Below, piece after piece: positions 15,456 through 24,334 of a stretch of 34,048 nt of DNA (the stretch's first letter is position 1; every line of letters starts with the position of its first letter). The notes beneath the pieces are model-generated. The model saw only the letters and a list, made by a program, of their open reading frames with translations. It did not search any database and had not been told where the DNA came from. A program made the position numbers and the translations under genes. Source of the DNA: an uncultured Desulfovibrio sp. (lineage in GTDB: Bacteria; Desulfobacterota; Desulfovibrionia; Desulfovibrionales; Desulfovibrionaceae); the NCBI GenBank assembly GCA_947177085.1, contig CAMWTD010000001.1, positions 1 to 34,048 of the forward strand, written 5' to 3'.

Positions 15456-16304
15456 ATGACCGCATCCACGCTTGCAGAAGCGCCGCTGCCCGAAAACCTC
15501 TATGGCGTCATCGGCTGGCCGCTCGGCCAGAGCCTCTCGCCGCTTGTCCACAACACGGGCTTCCGCGCCCTGGGCATCCCGGCGGTCTACTTGCGCTGGG
15601 AGATCCCGCCCGAGCGCCTCGACGTTTTTCTGGAGGCCGTGCGCCTGCTCGACATCCGGGGCTGCTCCGTGACCATCCCGCACAAGCAGGCCGTCATGCC
15701 CTTTCTGGACGTGGTGAGCGAGGCCGCCACCCTGGCCGGGGCCGCCAATACGCTCTTCTGGAAGGAGGACGCCCTCTGCGGCGACAATACCGATGTGGCC
15801 GGCTTTCTCGCGCCGCTGGAATCCGTGCCGCTGGAGCGCATGGACGCGCTTTTGCTGGGCGCCGGCGGCGCGGCCCATGCCGTTGCGGCGGCCCTGCGCC
15901 TGCGGGGCTGCCGGCAGGTGCGCGTGTGTACGCCGGGGAACAAGCGCCATCTGTCGCTCGCCGAGCGCTTCGGCTTCACGCCCGTGGCCTGGGAGGAGCG
16001 CTACGCCGCGCCAGCGGGCCTTGTCATCAACGCCACGCCGCTCGGGATGCACGGGAAGCACGAGGGCGAGACGCCCTATGATTTTGCTCTGGCCCCGCGG
16101 GTCGCGGGCGGCATCGCCTACGACATCGTGTACAACCCGGCCGAGACGCGCTTTTTGCGCGAAGCCAGGGCCGCGGGGCGGCGCTGCATCGACGGCGTCG
16201 CCATGTTTTTCGGCCAGGCCGACGCGCAGTTTCGCATCTGGACGGGGCGGCGGCTCCCGGAAGCGGCGCGCGAAGCCCTCGTGACGGCGCTCAAGGCCCG
16301 CTGA
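15456..16304 (+). CDS. aroE: Shikimate dehydrogenase
   Basis: 282 residues. The substrate-binding half shows SLSPLVHN (26-33) and SVTIPHK (71-77), where Lys77 is the catalytic lysine. GDNTDVAGF (109-117) supplies the partner aspartate Asp113. The NADP-binding half has the glycine motif GAGGAAHAV (from 135), and the end shows the typical DGVAMFFGQA-like segment. It reduces 3-dehydroshikimate to shikimate in aromatic amino acid synthesis. The ATG at 15456 is preceded by CGAGGA and gives the family N-terminus (ENLYGVIGWPLGQSLSP); earlier in-frame starts add an unlikely Arg-rich tail. Its pathway neighbour aroQ follows after 17 bases. Confidence 0.93.
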   Translation: MTASTLAEAPLPENLYGVIGWPLGQSLSPLVHNTGFRALGIPAVYLRWEIPPERLDVFLEAVRLLDIRGCSVTIPHKQAVMPFLDVVSEAATLAGAANTLFWKEDALCGDNTDVAGFLAPLESVPLERMDALLLGAGGAAHAVAAALRLRGCRQVRVCTPGNKRHLSLAERFGFTPVAWEERYAAPAGLVINATPLGMHGKHEGETPYDFALAPRVAGGIAYDIVYNPAETRFLREARAAGRRCIDGVAMFFGQADAQFRIWTGRRLPEAAREALVTALKAR

Positions 16305-16321
16305 GGCGGAAGGAAAGACGC

Positions 16322-16759
16322 ATGAACATCCTTGTCCTGCACGGCGTCAATCTCAACATGTTCGGCAGGCGCGACCCGGCCCAGTACGGCACGGCCACCC
16401 TTGCCGACATCGACGCGGCCCTGGCCGCGCTCGCCGCGGAGCTCGGGGTGGGGCTTTCCACCTTCCAGACCAACCACGAGGGCGAAATGGTGGAGCGCAT
16501 CCACCAGGCCCTGGACGACGGCACGGCCGGGGTGGTCATCAACGCCGGCGCGTGGACGCACACGAGCCACGCCATCGCCGACGCCCTCGCCATCCTCACC
16601 GCGCCCGTGGTGGAGGTGCACATGTCCAACGTGCATGCGCGCGAGCCCTTCCGGCACGAGAGCGTGCTTGCGCGCGTCTCTGCGGGCAGCATCGCGGGCT
16701 TCGGCGTCATGAGCTACCTGCTCGGCCTGCGCGCCGCCGTGGCGCTTGCCCGGCGCTGA
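16322..16759 (+). CDS. aroQ: 3-dehydroquinate dehydratase, type II
   Basis: 145 residues, the usual size of the dodecameric type II enzyme. Visible motifs are HGVNLNMFGRRDPAQYG with catalytic Tyr22 and Arg17, QTNHEGEMVERIH (49-61), VVINAGAWTHTS (71-82), and EVHMSNVHAREPFRH (98-112) with catalytic His100. It dehydrates 3-dehydroquinate to 3-dehydroshikimate, the substrate of AroE encoded just upstream. The family usually has INPGA; here it is INAGA, a mild change. Possibly co-transcribed with aroE. Confidence 0.94.
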   Translation: MNILVLHGVNLNMFGRRDPAQYGTATLADIDAALAALAAELGVGLSTFQTNHEGEMVERIHQALDDGTAGVVINAGAWTHTSHAIADALAILTAPVVEVHMSNVHAREPFRHESVLARVSAGSIAGFGVMSYLLGLRAAVALARR

Positions 16760-16831
16760 TGCCCGTTTTTGTCGCGGCAGTCCTTTGCGCGGGCGGGGGG
16801 CTGGATTTTCGTTTGTGCTTCCTGTACGCTT

Positions 16832-16860
16832 CCGGGAAACACGGTGTTTTGCCTTCCCGG
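16832..16860 (+). promoter_or_regulatory. Nested inverted repeat in the leader of the hdr-flox cluster
   Basis: The 133-base gap between aroQ and hdrC holds a 7-bp inverted repeat (16832-16838 CCGGGAA with 16854-16860 TTCCCGG). Inside it sits a second 6-bp repeat (AAACAC, one base, GTGTTT, 16837-16849). There is no T tract, so it is better read as an operator or leader structure than a terminator. I could not find a clear -35/-10 pair nearby. Confidence 0.35.
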
Positions 16861-16892
16861 TTGTTCAACCTGCGACCAGTACCGGAGTTGCC

Positions 16893-17477
16893 ATGATGAA
16901 TGCCATCTCCCTTGGCCGGATGCGCGACCCGGCCTTCACCCGCGAGGTGGAGGAGCGCAGCGGCCAGGACATCTCCACCTGCTACCAGTGCGGCAACTGC
17001 ACGGCTGGCTGCCCGGCGGGCTTCGTTTATGACCGCCAGGTCAACCAGATCATGCGCGGCGTCCAACTGGGCCTGAAAGAGCAGGTGCTCAAGTCAAATG
17101 CCGTCTGGTTCTGCCTCGGCTGCTCCATGTGCAGCCTGCGCTGCCCCAACAATATCGACGTGGCCCGCGTCATGGAGACCCTGCGCCACATGGCGCGCCA
17201 CGAGGGCGACGTGACCGTGCCCCGGGTGGAGAAGTTCTGGCTCTCCTTCCTCGATACGGTGCGCGCCTTCGGCCGCACCTGGGAGATCGGCACCATGGCG
17301 CTCTACATGTTCCGCTCGCTCAGGCTCACGACGGACCTTGACCTCGCGCCGGCGGCGCTCAAGCGGCACAAGCTGCCCTTTATCCCGAAGTGCGCGCCCG
17401 ACGAGGGCGCGGCCGCTGCCGGCCGCATCCTCGCGCGCTACAAGGAGCGGGCCAGGGCCAAGGGGGTGCGGCCATGA
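16893..17477 (+). CDS. hdrC: Heterodisulfide reductase-like subunit HdrC
   Basis: 194 residues. Two CxxCxxCxxxCP motifs (CYQCGNCTAGCP near 31-42 and CLGCSMCSLRCP near 75-86) bind two [4Fe-4S] clusters. The protein relays electrons between HdrA and the HdrB active site. There is no membrane anchor, so this is a soluble HdrABC type. I chose the ATG at 16893, with GGAG eight bases upstream; a second ATG follows immediately. The stop overlaps the hdrB start (ATGA), so the two are translationally coupled. Confidence 0.93.
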   Translation: MMNAISLGRMRDPAFTREVEERSGQDISTCYQCGNCTAGCPAGFVYDRQVNQIMRGVQLGLKEQVLKSNAVWFCLGCSMCSLRCPNNIDVARVMETLRHMARHEGDVTVPRVEKFWLSFLDTVRAFGRTWEIGTMALYMFRSLRLTTDLDLAPAALKRHKLPFIPKCAPDEGAAAAGRILARYKERARAKGVRP

Positions 17478-18394
17478 AGTTCGCCTACTATCCGGGCTGT
17501 TCGCAGGAAGGCTCGGCCCTCGACTACGGCAAGTCCACGGGCGCACTCTGCGCGGCGCTCGGCATCGAGCTCGCCGAGATCCCGGGCTGGAGCTGCTGCG
17601 GCTCCACGCCGGCCCACGCCGTGGACACCCAGCTTTCCGCCGCGCTCTGCGCGCGCAACCTCGATCTTGCGGCCAGGGAAGGGGCCGACCAGGTGGTCAC
17701 GCCCTGCCCGAGCTGTCTTTCCAACCTGCGCCTCGCGGCCGACCGCATGAAGGAGCCGGCCTTCCGCAAAGGCGTCAACGAGCTTCTGGACGCGCCCGCG
17801 GCCGAGGTTCTCCCCGAGAGCACCTCGGTCATGCAGCTTATCGGCCGCGTCTATGACGCGGACACTCTGGCGAGCCGGGTGAAAAACCCGCTTTCGGGCA
17901 TCAAGCTCGCGGCCTATTACGGCTGCCTCATGAGCCGCCCGGCGGACGTGATGCAGTTCGGCGACCCGGAAAACCCCACCCTCATGGAGACCCTGCTTTC
18001 CGCCTGCGGCGCGGAGATGGTGGAATTTCCGCTCAAGACGGTCTGCTGCGGCGCGTCCTTCGGCATTCCGGAGCGGCCGCTCACCGCGCGCAATTCCGGG
18101 CGCATCCTCGAACTCGCCACCCGGCTCGGCGTGGACGCCATCGCCGTGGCCTGTCCGCTCTGCCAGATGAACCTTGACTTGCGCCAGAAACAGGCGGCCA
18201 AGGCCGAGGACGCCCATTTCCACATGCCGGTGCTCTATTTCACCCAGCTCATGGGCCTCGCCATGGGCATCGCGCCCGAGCACCTCGGGCTGGACCAGCT
18301 CTGCGTGAGCGCCGGGCCCCTCCTGCGCAAGATGGACGCCGCGCGCGCGGCCCAAAGCGCCAAGGGCACGGAAGCCAAGGGAGGCAAGGCATGA
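17474..18394 (+). CDS. hdrB: Heterodisulfide reductase-like subunit HdrB
   Basis: 306 residues with two complete CCG domains. The first has Cys in YYPGC, the SCCG pair and CPSC. The second has YYGC, VCCG and CPLC. These residues hold the non-cubane [4Fe-4S] clusters at which heterodisulfide is cleaved in methanogen HdrB. In sulfate reducers the natural substrate is not CoM-S-S-CoB and is still debated; DsrC trisulfide or other disulfides have been suggested. Both cluster sites look intact, so the subunit should be catalytic. It overlaps hdrC upstream by 4 bases, and hdrA starts at 18391 in another ATGA overlap. Confidence 0.94.
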   Translation: MKFAYYPGCSQEGSALDYGKSTGALCAALGIELAEIPGWSCCGSTPAHAVDTQLSAALCARNLDLAAREGADQVVTPCPSCLSNLRLAADRMKEPAFRKGVNELLDAPAAEVLPESTSVMQLIGRVYDADTLASRVKNPLSGIKLAAYYGCLMSRPADVMQFGDPENPTLMETLLSACGAEMVEFPLKTVCCGASFGIPERPLTARNSGRILELATRLGVDAIAVACPLCQMNLDLRQKQAAKAEDAHFHMPVLYFTQLMGLAMGIAPEHLGLDQLCVSAGPLLRKMDAARAAQSAKGTEAKGGKA

Positions 18395-20352
18395 GAATCG
18401 GCGTTTTCGTCTGCCATTGCGGCAGCAATATCGCGGGCACTGTTGACGTGGCCGAGGTGGCCGAACGCGCCCGCCATTATCCCGACGTCGTCTACGCGGA
18501 CGACCCCATGTACACCTGCGCCGAGCCCGGCCAGGCCGCCATCGAGCAGGCCATCCACGACTACAAGCTCGACGGCGTTGTCGTGGCCTCCTGTACGCCG
18601 CGCATGCACGAGCCCACCTTCCGCCGCACCGTGGAGCGCGCGGGCCTCAACCCCTACATGTTCGAGATGGCCAATATCCGCGAGCATGTTTCGTGGATCG
18701 GCAAGGACAAGGAGGCCAACACCAACAAGGCCGCCGAGCTCGTGCTCATGGCCGTGGAAAAGCTGCGCCGCAACCGGCCGCTTTCGCCCAAGTCCTTCGA
18801 GGTGACGAAGAAGGTGCTCATCATCGGCGGCGGCGTGGCCGGCATCCAGGCGGCCCTCGACTGCGCGGACGGCGGCGTGCCCGTCATCCTCGTGGAGCGC
18901 GAGGCCACCATCGGCGGCAAGATGGCCAAGCTCGACAAGACCTTCCCCACCGTGGACTGCTCGGCCTGCATCCTCGGGCCCAAGATGGTGGACGTGGCCC
19001 AGCACCCGCTCATCACGCTCTATGCGTACTCCGAGGTGGAGGACATCTCGGGCTATGTGGGCAACTTCGAGGTCAAGATCCGCAAGAAGACGCCCTATGT
19101 GGACTGGAGCAAGTGCACGGGCTGCGGAACCTGCACCGAGAAATGCCCGAGCAAGAAAACGCCCGACGCCTTCAACGAGTTCATGGGCGACACCACTGCC
19201 ATCACCATCGCCTTCCCCCAGGCCATCCCGAAAAAGGCGGTCATCAACGCGCCCTACTGCCGCAAGCTCACGAGCGGCAAGTGCGGCATCTGCGCCAAGG
19301 TCTGCCCCACGGGGGCCGTGGATTACGAACTCAAGGACGAAGTCATCACCGAGACCGTGGGCTCCATTGTGGCGGCCACGGGCTATGACCTCGTGGACTG
19401 GTCGGTCTACGAGGAATATGGCGGGGGGCGCTACCCGGACGTCATCACGGCCCTCCAGTACGAGCGCCTGCTCAACGCCTCGGGCCCCACGGGCGGCCAT
19501 GTGGTGCGGCCCTCGGACGGGCGGGAGCCCAGGGACGTGGTCTTCATCCAGTGCGTGGGCTCGCGCGACCGCTCCATCGGCCGCCCCTACTGCTCGGCCT
19601 TCTGCTGCATGTACACGGCCAAGCAGGCCGTGCTCACCAAGGACCACATCCCCGACTCCCAGTCCCATATCTTCTATATGGACATCCGCGCCGCGGGCAA
19701 GCTCTATGACGAGTTCACGCGGCGCGCCATGGAGGAATACGGCACCAACTACATCCGGGGCCGGGTTTCCGCCATCTACCCGGACGGCGAGGGCCGGTAT
19801 GTGGTCATGGGCGCGGACACGCTCATGGGCGAGCCCATCGAGATCAAGGCCGACCTCGTGGTCCTCGCCGTGGGCATCCAGGCCAGCGCGGGCGCGGAAA
19901 AGCTGGCGGAAAAGCTGCGCATCTCCTATGACGCCTACGGCTTCTTCATGGAGAGCCACGTCAAGCTGAAGCCCGTGGAGACCAATACGGCCGGCGTGTT
20001 CCTCGCCGGCGTGTGCCAGGGCCCCAAGGACATCCCGGCCTCGGTGGCCCAGGGTTCGGCGGCCGCGGCCAAGGTGCTCGACCTCTTCGCGAGGCCGCAG
20101 TTGCACAGCGACCCGGCCATCGCCCATGTGGACATGCGCCGCTGCGTGGACTGCGGCAAGTGCATCCGCTGCTGCCCCTTCGGGGCCATCGAGGAAGTGA
20201 ACATGCGCGGGGTCAACAAGGCGCAGGTCATTGAAACGGTCTGCCAGGGCTGCGGCCTCTGCGTGGCGACCTGTCCGCAGGGCGCCATCCAGCTCTCGCA
20301 CTCCACCGACAACCAGATTCTCGCGGAGGTCAACGCGCTATGCCGGTTCTAG
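18391..20352 (+). CDS. hdrA: Heterodisulfide reductase-like subunit HdrA (bifurcating flavoprotein)
   Basis: 653 residues. The N-terminal segment has the CHCGSNIAGTVDV motif. The FAD-binding IGGGVAGIQAA lies at about 145-155, and an inserted ferredoxin domain (CTGCGTCTEKCP from 242, then CGICAKVCP near 298-306) follows. The flavoprotein core includes VQCVGSRD-like and CSAFCCMYTAKQA segments. A C-terminal two-cluster ferredoxin domain occupies 585-635 (CVDCGKCIRCCP and CQGCGLCVATCP). HdrA's FAD is the bifurcation site in Hdr complexes. Here it should accept electrons from the Flox module and split them between HdrBC and ferredoxin. Confidence 0.95.
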   Translation: MRIGVFVCHCGSNIAGTVDVAEVAERARHYPDVVYADDPMYTCAEPGQAAIEQAIHDYKLDGVVVASCTPRMHEPTFRRTVERAGLNPYMFEMANIREHVSWIGKDKEANTNKAAELVLMAVEKLRRNRPLSPKSFEVTKKVLIIGGGVAGIQAALDCADGGVPVILVEREATIGGKMAKLDKTFPTVDCSACILGPKMVDVAQHPLITLYAYSEVEDISGYVGNFEVKIRKKTPYVDWSKCTGCGTCTEKCPSKKTPDAFNEFMGDTTAITIAFPQAIPKKAVINAPYCRKLTSGKCGICAKVCPTGAVDYELKDEVITETVGSIVAATGYDLVDWSVYEEYGGGRYPDVITALQYERLLNASGPTGGHVVRPSDGREPRDVVFIQCVGSRDRSIGRPYCSAFCCMYTAKQAVLTKDHIPDSQSHIFYMDIRAAGKLYDEFTRRAMEEYGTNYIRGRVSAIYPDGEGRYVVMGADTLMGEPIEIKADLVVLAVGIQASAGAEKLAEKLRISYDAYGFFMESHVKLKPVETNTAGVFLAGVCQGPKDIPASVAQGSAAAAKVLDLFARPQLHSDPAIAHVDMRRCVDCGKCIRCCPFGAIEEVNMRGVNKAQVIETVCQGCGLCVATCPQGAIQLSHSTDNQILAEVNALCRF

Positions 20353-21785
20353 AAGGCAAGGAACTGCGGATCGTCGGCTTTCTCTGCAACTGGTGCTCCT
20401 ACGGCGGCGCGGACACGGCCGGCGTGGCGCGCGCCGGGCAGCCCACCGACCTGCGCGTCATCCGCGTGCCCTGTACGGGGCGCGTGGACCCGCTCTTCAT
20501 CGTCAAGGCCCTTCTGGAGGGCGCGGACGGCGTGCTCGTTTCCGGCTGCCACCCGCGCGACTGCCACTATTCGGTGGGCAATTTTTACGCCCGCCGCCGC
20601 CTCGAGGTGGTGCGCGAGTTTTTGCCCGTCATCGGCATCGACCCGCGCCGCTTCGCCTACACCTGGGTGTCGGCCTCGGAAGGCCAGCGCTGGCAGGAGG
20701 TGGTGCAGAAATTCACCGCCGAGATCCATGACCTCGGCCCCGCGCCGCGCCTCGAGGACGCCAAGCCCCTGCTCAGGCTGGCGGACATGGCCCTCACCTC
20801 CCTGCACCCCTTGGGAACCGGGGAGAAGGCGGCCCTCGCCGAGCTCAAGGAGGCCATCAAGCAGAAGCTCCCCGAGCTCGACTTTGTCATCGGCTGGCAG
20901 GAGGGCTACGACGCGGCGCACACCGTGCCGCTCTTCATGAAGACCCCGGAAGACGTGGACAAGCTCGTCTGGGGGCCGCTCAATGTGAATAACCCGGCCG
21001 TCTACCTGCCGCAGTTCAAGGGCAAGAAGGTCGGCATCGTGGTCAAGGGCTGCGATTCGCGCTCCATCGCCGAGCTCTTGCAGGAAAAGCTCATCAACCG
21101 CGAGGACGTGACCATCTTCTCCATCCCCTGCGAGGGCGTGCTGGACATGGCCCGCGTCAACACCGAACTCGGGCGGTACACGAAAATCGACAGCGTGACC
21201 ATGGACGAGGCCTCGGTGACCATCACCGCCGACGGCACGGAGCACCGCTTCTGCATGACCGAGTGCGCCCAGGGCAAGTGCTATGGCTGCACCACGCCGG
21301 GCGCGGTCATTGCCGACCAGCGCTTCGGTACGCCCGTGGAGGTGACGCCGGCCGCGCACACGCCGCCCGAGCTCGCCATGCTCGACGCCATGAGCCTCGA
21401 GGAGCGCATGGGCTTCTGGAAGGCGCAGATGGAGCGCTGCCTGCGCTGCTACGCCTGCCGCAACGCCTGCCCCATGTGCGTCTGCCGCGACTACTGCATC
21501 TCCGATTCCCGGGAGCCGCACTGGATGAGCCAGGGCGAGAGCGCGCGCGACAAGCTCTTCTTCCAGACCATCCACGCCCTGCACCTCGCCGGGCGCTGCA
21601 CCGGCTGCGGCGAGTGCCAGCGCGCCTGCCCGGTGGGCATCCCCATCCTCGCCCTGCGCCAGCAGATCGCCCGCGCCGTGGGCAAGCTCTTCGGCGGCTA
21701 CCAGTCCGGCATCAATCCGGAAGCCATCCCGCCGCTCTTGACCTACGCCGTGGAAGAACCGCATATCCATGAGAGGGACTGGTAA
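20340..21785 (+). CDS. Fused FloxD/FloxC: MvhD-like domain plus ferredoxin-type Fe-S protein
   Basis: 481 residues. Residues 8-135 are an MvhD-like domain with Cys16, Cys19 (NWCSYGG), Cys45 (VPCTGRVD), and Cys70, Cys75 (SGCHPRDCHYS), the [2Fe-2S] docking unit between an electron donor and HdrA. Residues 165-345 resemble the N-terminal part of F420-hydrogenase-beta/formate-dehydrogenase-beta proteins (KGCDSRS, CAQGKCYGC). Two [4Fe-4S] motifs follow at 367-381 (CLRCYACRNACPMC) and 420-430 (CTGCGECQRAC). As I recall the hdr-flox clusters described in Desulfovibrio, floxD and floxC are separate genes; here both are one reading frame. It starts 13 bases inside hdrA and its stop overlaps the next start (TAATG). 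Confidence 0.85.
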   Translation: MPVLEGKELRIVGFLCNWCSYGGADTAGVARAGQPTDLRVIRVPCTGRVDPLFIVKALLEGADGVLVSGCHPRDCHYSVGNFYARRRLEVVREFLPVIGIDPRRFAYTWVSASEGQRWQEVVQKFTAEIHDLGPAPRLEDAKPLLRLADMALTSLHPLGTGEKAALAELKEAIKQKLPELDFVIGWQEGYDAAHTVPLFMKTPEDVDKLVWGPLNVNNPAVYLPQFKGKKVGIVVKGCDSRSIAELLQEKLINREDVTIFSIPCEGVLDMARVNTELGRYTKIDSVTMDEASVTITADGTEHRFCMTECAQGKCYGCTTPGAVIADQRFGTPVEVTPAAHTPPELAMLDAMSLEERMGFWKAQMERCLRCYACRNACPMCVCRDYCISDSREPHWMSQGESARDKLFFQTIHALHLAGRCTGCGECQRACPVGIPILALRQQIARAVGKLFGGYQSGINPEAIPPLLTYAVEEPHIHERDW

Positions 21786-22858
21786 TGAGCAAGATCCGTT
21801 TTGTCGCTTCGGACGGCCTGCCGGGCCTTGCGGCCAGCCTCGCCAAGGGGGGGCGTCGCGTGCTCGTGCCCGTGGAAAAGCCCGCCGCCTCCAAGCCCTC
21901 CGTGGTGTTCGCGCCCTATGAGCCGGGCGTGAAGATGACCCTCGCCAAGGCAACCGTTCCCCCCAAGGAGGCCGTGCTGCCCGAGTGCGAGACCCTGATG
22001 ACCTTCCAGAAGAGCCGTGACCCGGCGGACCTCAACCAGACCACCCTGGCGCTCACGGCCGTCGAGGAAGGCGTCCCCACCGTGGTCTTTGCCTGCCGCC
22101 CCTGCGACGCGCGCGGTTTCGCGGCGCTGGACAAGCCCTTCCTCGAAGGCCTCTACGCCGATCCCTACTACAAGGCGCGGCGCGAAAAGCTCACCGTGGC
22201 GAGCCTCACCTGCGCCACGGGCTGCGAGACCTGTTTCTGCCACTGGGTGGGCGGGGGCCCCACCTCGCCCATCGGCTCGGACGTGCTGATCACGGAGATC
22301 GAGGGCGGCTATGTGCTTCAGGCCATGACGCCCAAGGGCGAGGAACTCTTGGAGGCGAGCGGCCTGCCTGACGGGGCGGACAAGTTCCCCCTGGCCGAGG
22401 CCGCGCGCAAGGCCGCCTGGGCGAGTCTCGTGCCCGCGCCGGACCTCACGGCGGCGCGGGAGAGCCTCAAGGCCATGTTCGAGGATACGGCCTTCTGGGA
22501 GGCCGAGACGGCCCGCTGCCTTTCCTGCGGGGCCTGCACCTATTTCTGCCCCACCTGCTACTGCTTCAACATCACGGACGAGGGCGAGCCGCAAAGCCCC
22601 TGCGGCGGCCGGCGCCTCCGGAGCTGGGACAACTGCATGTCCTCCCTCTACACGCGCGAGGCCAGCGGTCACAATCCGCGCCCGGAGAAATACCAGCGGA
22701 TGCGCAACCGCGTTTCGCACAAGTTCTGGACCTATCCGGAAAACTGGGGCCCGTACCTGTGCAGCGGCTGCGGGCGCTGCATCACCAACTGCCCGGTATG
22801 CCTCGACATCCGCGCCATCGTGCTCGACGCCGTGGCCGCCGCCAAGGGCAAGGTCTAG
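21785..22858 (+). CDS. floxB: FloxB-like [4Fe-4S] protein (AsrA/HydB type)
   Basis: 357 residues. The N-terminal part is an all-alpha/beta domain like that of anaerobic sulfite reductase subunit A and sulfhydrogenase beta subunits, with CRPCDARGF and CATGCETCFCHW segments. The C-terminal part carries a two-cluster ferredoxin domain (CLSCGACTYFCPTCYC near 246-261 and CSGCGRCITNCPVC near 330-343). It probably passes electrons from the flavin subunit FloxA toward the MvhD-like unit and HdrA. It is coupled to the previous gene by a TAATG overlap and ends 49 bases before floxA. Confidence 0.85.
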   Translation: MSKIRFVASDGLPGLAASLAKGGRRVLVPVEKPAASKPSVVFAPYEPGVKMTLAKATVPPKEAVLPECETLMTFQKSRDPADLNQTTLALTAVEEGVPTVVFACRPCDARGFAALDKPFLEGLYADPYYKARREKLTVASLTCATGCETCFCHWVGGGPTSPIGSDVLITEIEGGYVLQAMTPKGEELLEASGLPDGADKFPLAEAARKAAWASLVPAPDLTAARESLKAMFEDTAFWEAETARCLSCGACTYFCPTCYCFNITDEGEPQSPCGGRRLRSWDNCMSSLYTREASGHNPRPEKYQRMRNRVSHKFWTYPENWGPYLCSGCGRCITNCPVCLDIRAIVLDAVAAAKGKV

Positions 22859-22907
22859 GGCCTTCGTGGCATCTCTTGAAGTCCATTTGCGTGAAAGGAG
22901 CTGATTC

Positions 22908-24167
22908 ATGGCAACCAAGAAGACTGCCGGAAAGGCCAAGGCCGCTCCCAAGGCTGCGGACGCCGATAGCAAGAAGACCAGGGGCCGCGCCGCCCCGGCC
23001 GCCGGCGGCAAGGGCGCGCAGGCCGCCAAGGCCCCCAAGGCCGTGAAGCCTGCCGCCGCGCAGGAAAAGGCCCTGCCCACGGACGAGCATCCCATGCTGA
23101 CGGAATTGAAGGAAGCGCCGCTCCCCGCCGTGGAAGGCGAGACCGCGCTCGTGCCCGAAAACGAGGCGCCTCATGCTGCCAAGGCTGCGGAAGCCCCCAG
23201 GGCTCCCGGGGCGGAGGCCGCCAAAGCCGCCCCCAAGGCTGCCGCCAAGGCGGAGGCTCCCACGGCCGCGGCGAAGCCCGAAGCCGCCGGCAAGCCCGGG
23301 CCGCGCATGCCCCGGGGCATCACGCCGCGCCCGCTCATGACCGGCAATCCGTACCTGCCCAAGCTCGCCACCGTGGTGGAAATCATCCAGGAGACCCGCA
23401 ATATCCGCACCCTGCGCGTGGTGCTGGACGACGCCGAAGCCATGGAGAACTTCACCTTCGAGCCGGGCCAGGTGGGCCAGGTCTCGGTGTTCGGCGCGGG
23501 CGAGTCCACCTTTGTCATCAATTCGCCGCCGTCCGAGAAGAGCTTTCTCCAGTTCTCGGTCATGGATGCCGGCGAGGTGACGGACGCCATCCACCATCTT
23601 TCGCCCGGCGACAAGGTGGGCGTGCGCGCGCCGCTGGGGAACTATTTTCCCTGGAAGGACTGGAAGGGCAAGAACGTCTTTTTCATCGGCGGCGGCATCG
23701 GCATGGCGCCTATCCGCACCATCATGCTGCACCTCTTGGAGCGCAAGGAGGACTACGGCAAGATCAGCCTGCTCTACGGCGCGCGCAGCCCGGTGGACAT
23801 GGCCTACAGCTACGAGCTCGACGACTGGAAGCAGAACCCGGACCTCGACTGTACCCTCTGCATCGACAACCCCTATGAGAACTGGGGGCATCGCGTGGGC
23901 CTGATCCCCAAGGTGCTGGAGGAGCTCGCGCCCTCGCCGGAGAATACCGTGGCCGTGCTCTGCGGGCCGCCCATCATGATCAAGTTCACCCTCCAGGCGC
24001 TGGAAAAGCTCGGCTTCGCGCCCGAGAACATCGTGACCACGCTGGAAAAGCGCATGAAGTGCGGCATCGGCATTTGCGGCCGCTGCAATATCGGCAGCCG
24101 TTATGTCTGCGTGGACGGGCCGGTGTTCACGCTCAAGGAATTGCAGGGCTTGCCGCCGGACATGTAG
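22908..24167 (+). CDS. floxA: FloxA-like FAD/NAD(P)H oxidoreductase with H1-like N-terminal tail
   Basis: 419 residues. Residues from about 150 form a ferredoxin-NADP reductase/PyrK-type enzyme. It comprises an FAD barrel (150-250), an NAD(P)-binding domain opening with FIGGGIGMAPIR (259-270) and LCGPPIMIK (351-359), and a C-terminal [2Fe-2S] site with Cys385, 390, 393 and 401. It should oxidise NADH and feed electrons to HdrABC. The first ~140 residues are unusual: low-complexity Ala, Lys and Pro with many AAK/APK repeats, like histone H1-type proteins. The only good ribosome site (AAAGGAG, 9 bases before the ATG) serves the long form; Met134 and Met144 lack one. This gene ends the cluster. 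Confidence 0.9.
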   Translation: MATKKTAGKAKAAPKAADADSKKTRGRAAPAAGGKGAQAAKAPKAVKPAAAQEKALPTDEHPMLTELKEAPLPAVEGETALVPENEAPHAAKAAEAPRAPGAEAAKAAPKAAAKAEAPTAAAKPEAAGKPGPRMPRGITPRPLMTGNPYLPKLATVVEIIQETRNIRTLRVVLDDAEAMENFTFEPGQVGQVSVFGAGESTFVINSPPSEKSFLQFSVMDAGEVTDAIHHLSPGDKVGVRAPLGNYFPWKDWKGKNVFFIGGGIGMAPIRTIMLHLLERKEDYGKISLLYGARSPVDMAYSYELDDWKQNPDLDCTLCIDNPYENWGHRVGLIPKVLEELAPSPENTVAVLCGPPIMIKFTLQALEKLGFAPENIVTTLEKRMKCGIGICGRCNIGSRYVCVDGPVFTLKELQGLPPDM

Positions 24168-24189
24168 CCGGCATGTGCCCGGGCTTTGG

Positions 24190-24224
24190 GGCCGGTCCCG
24201 CGGGTTCTGCCTGCGGGGCCGGCC
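24190..24224 (+). terminator. Probable terminator of the hdr-flox operon
   Basis: A 12-bp stem (24190-24201 with 24213-24224, one G-T pair) and an 11-base loop, 22 bases past the floxA stop, followed by a broken T tract (TTGCTGTTTC). Confidence 0.55.
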
Positions 24225-24334
24225 TTGCTGTTTCATGGGCTGTGGGGGTGTGCCGGGCCGGCCGGAAGCCGCAGCGCGGTGTGCGGGAGGAGGGGCAGCG
24301 TACGCCATGCCGAAATTATCCGTCAAAAACAGCC

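Noticed and set aside
18235..20301. A 688-codon open frame opposite hdrA
   Set aside because: Antisense shadow of hdrA with low-complexity composition and no ribosome site.
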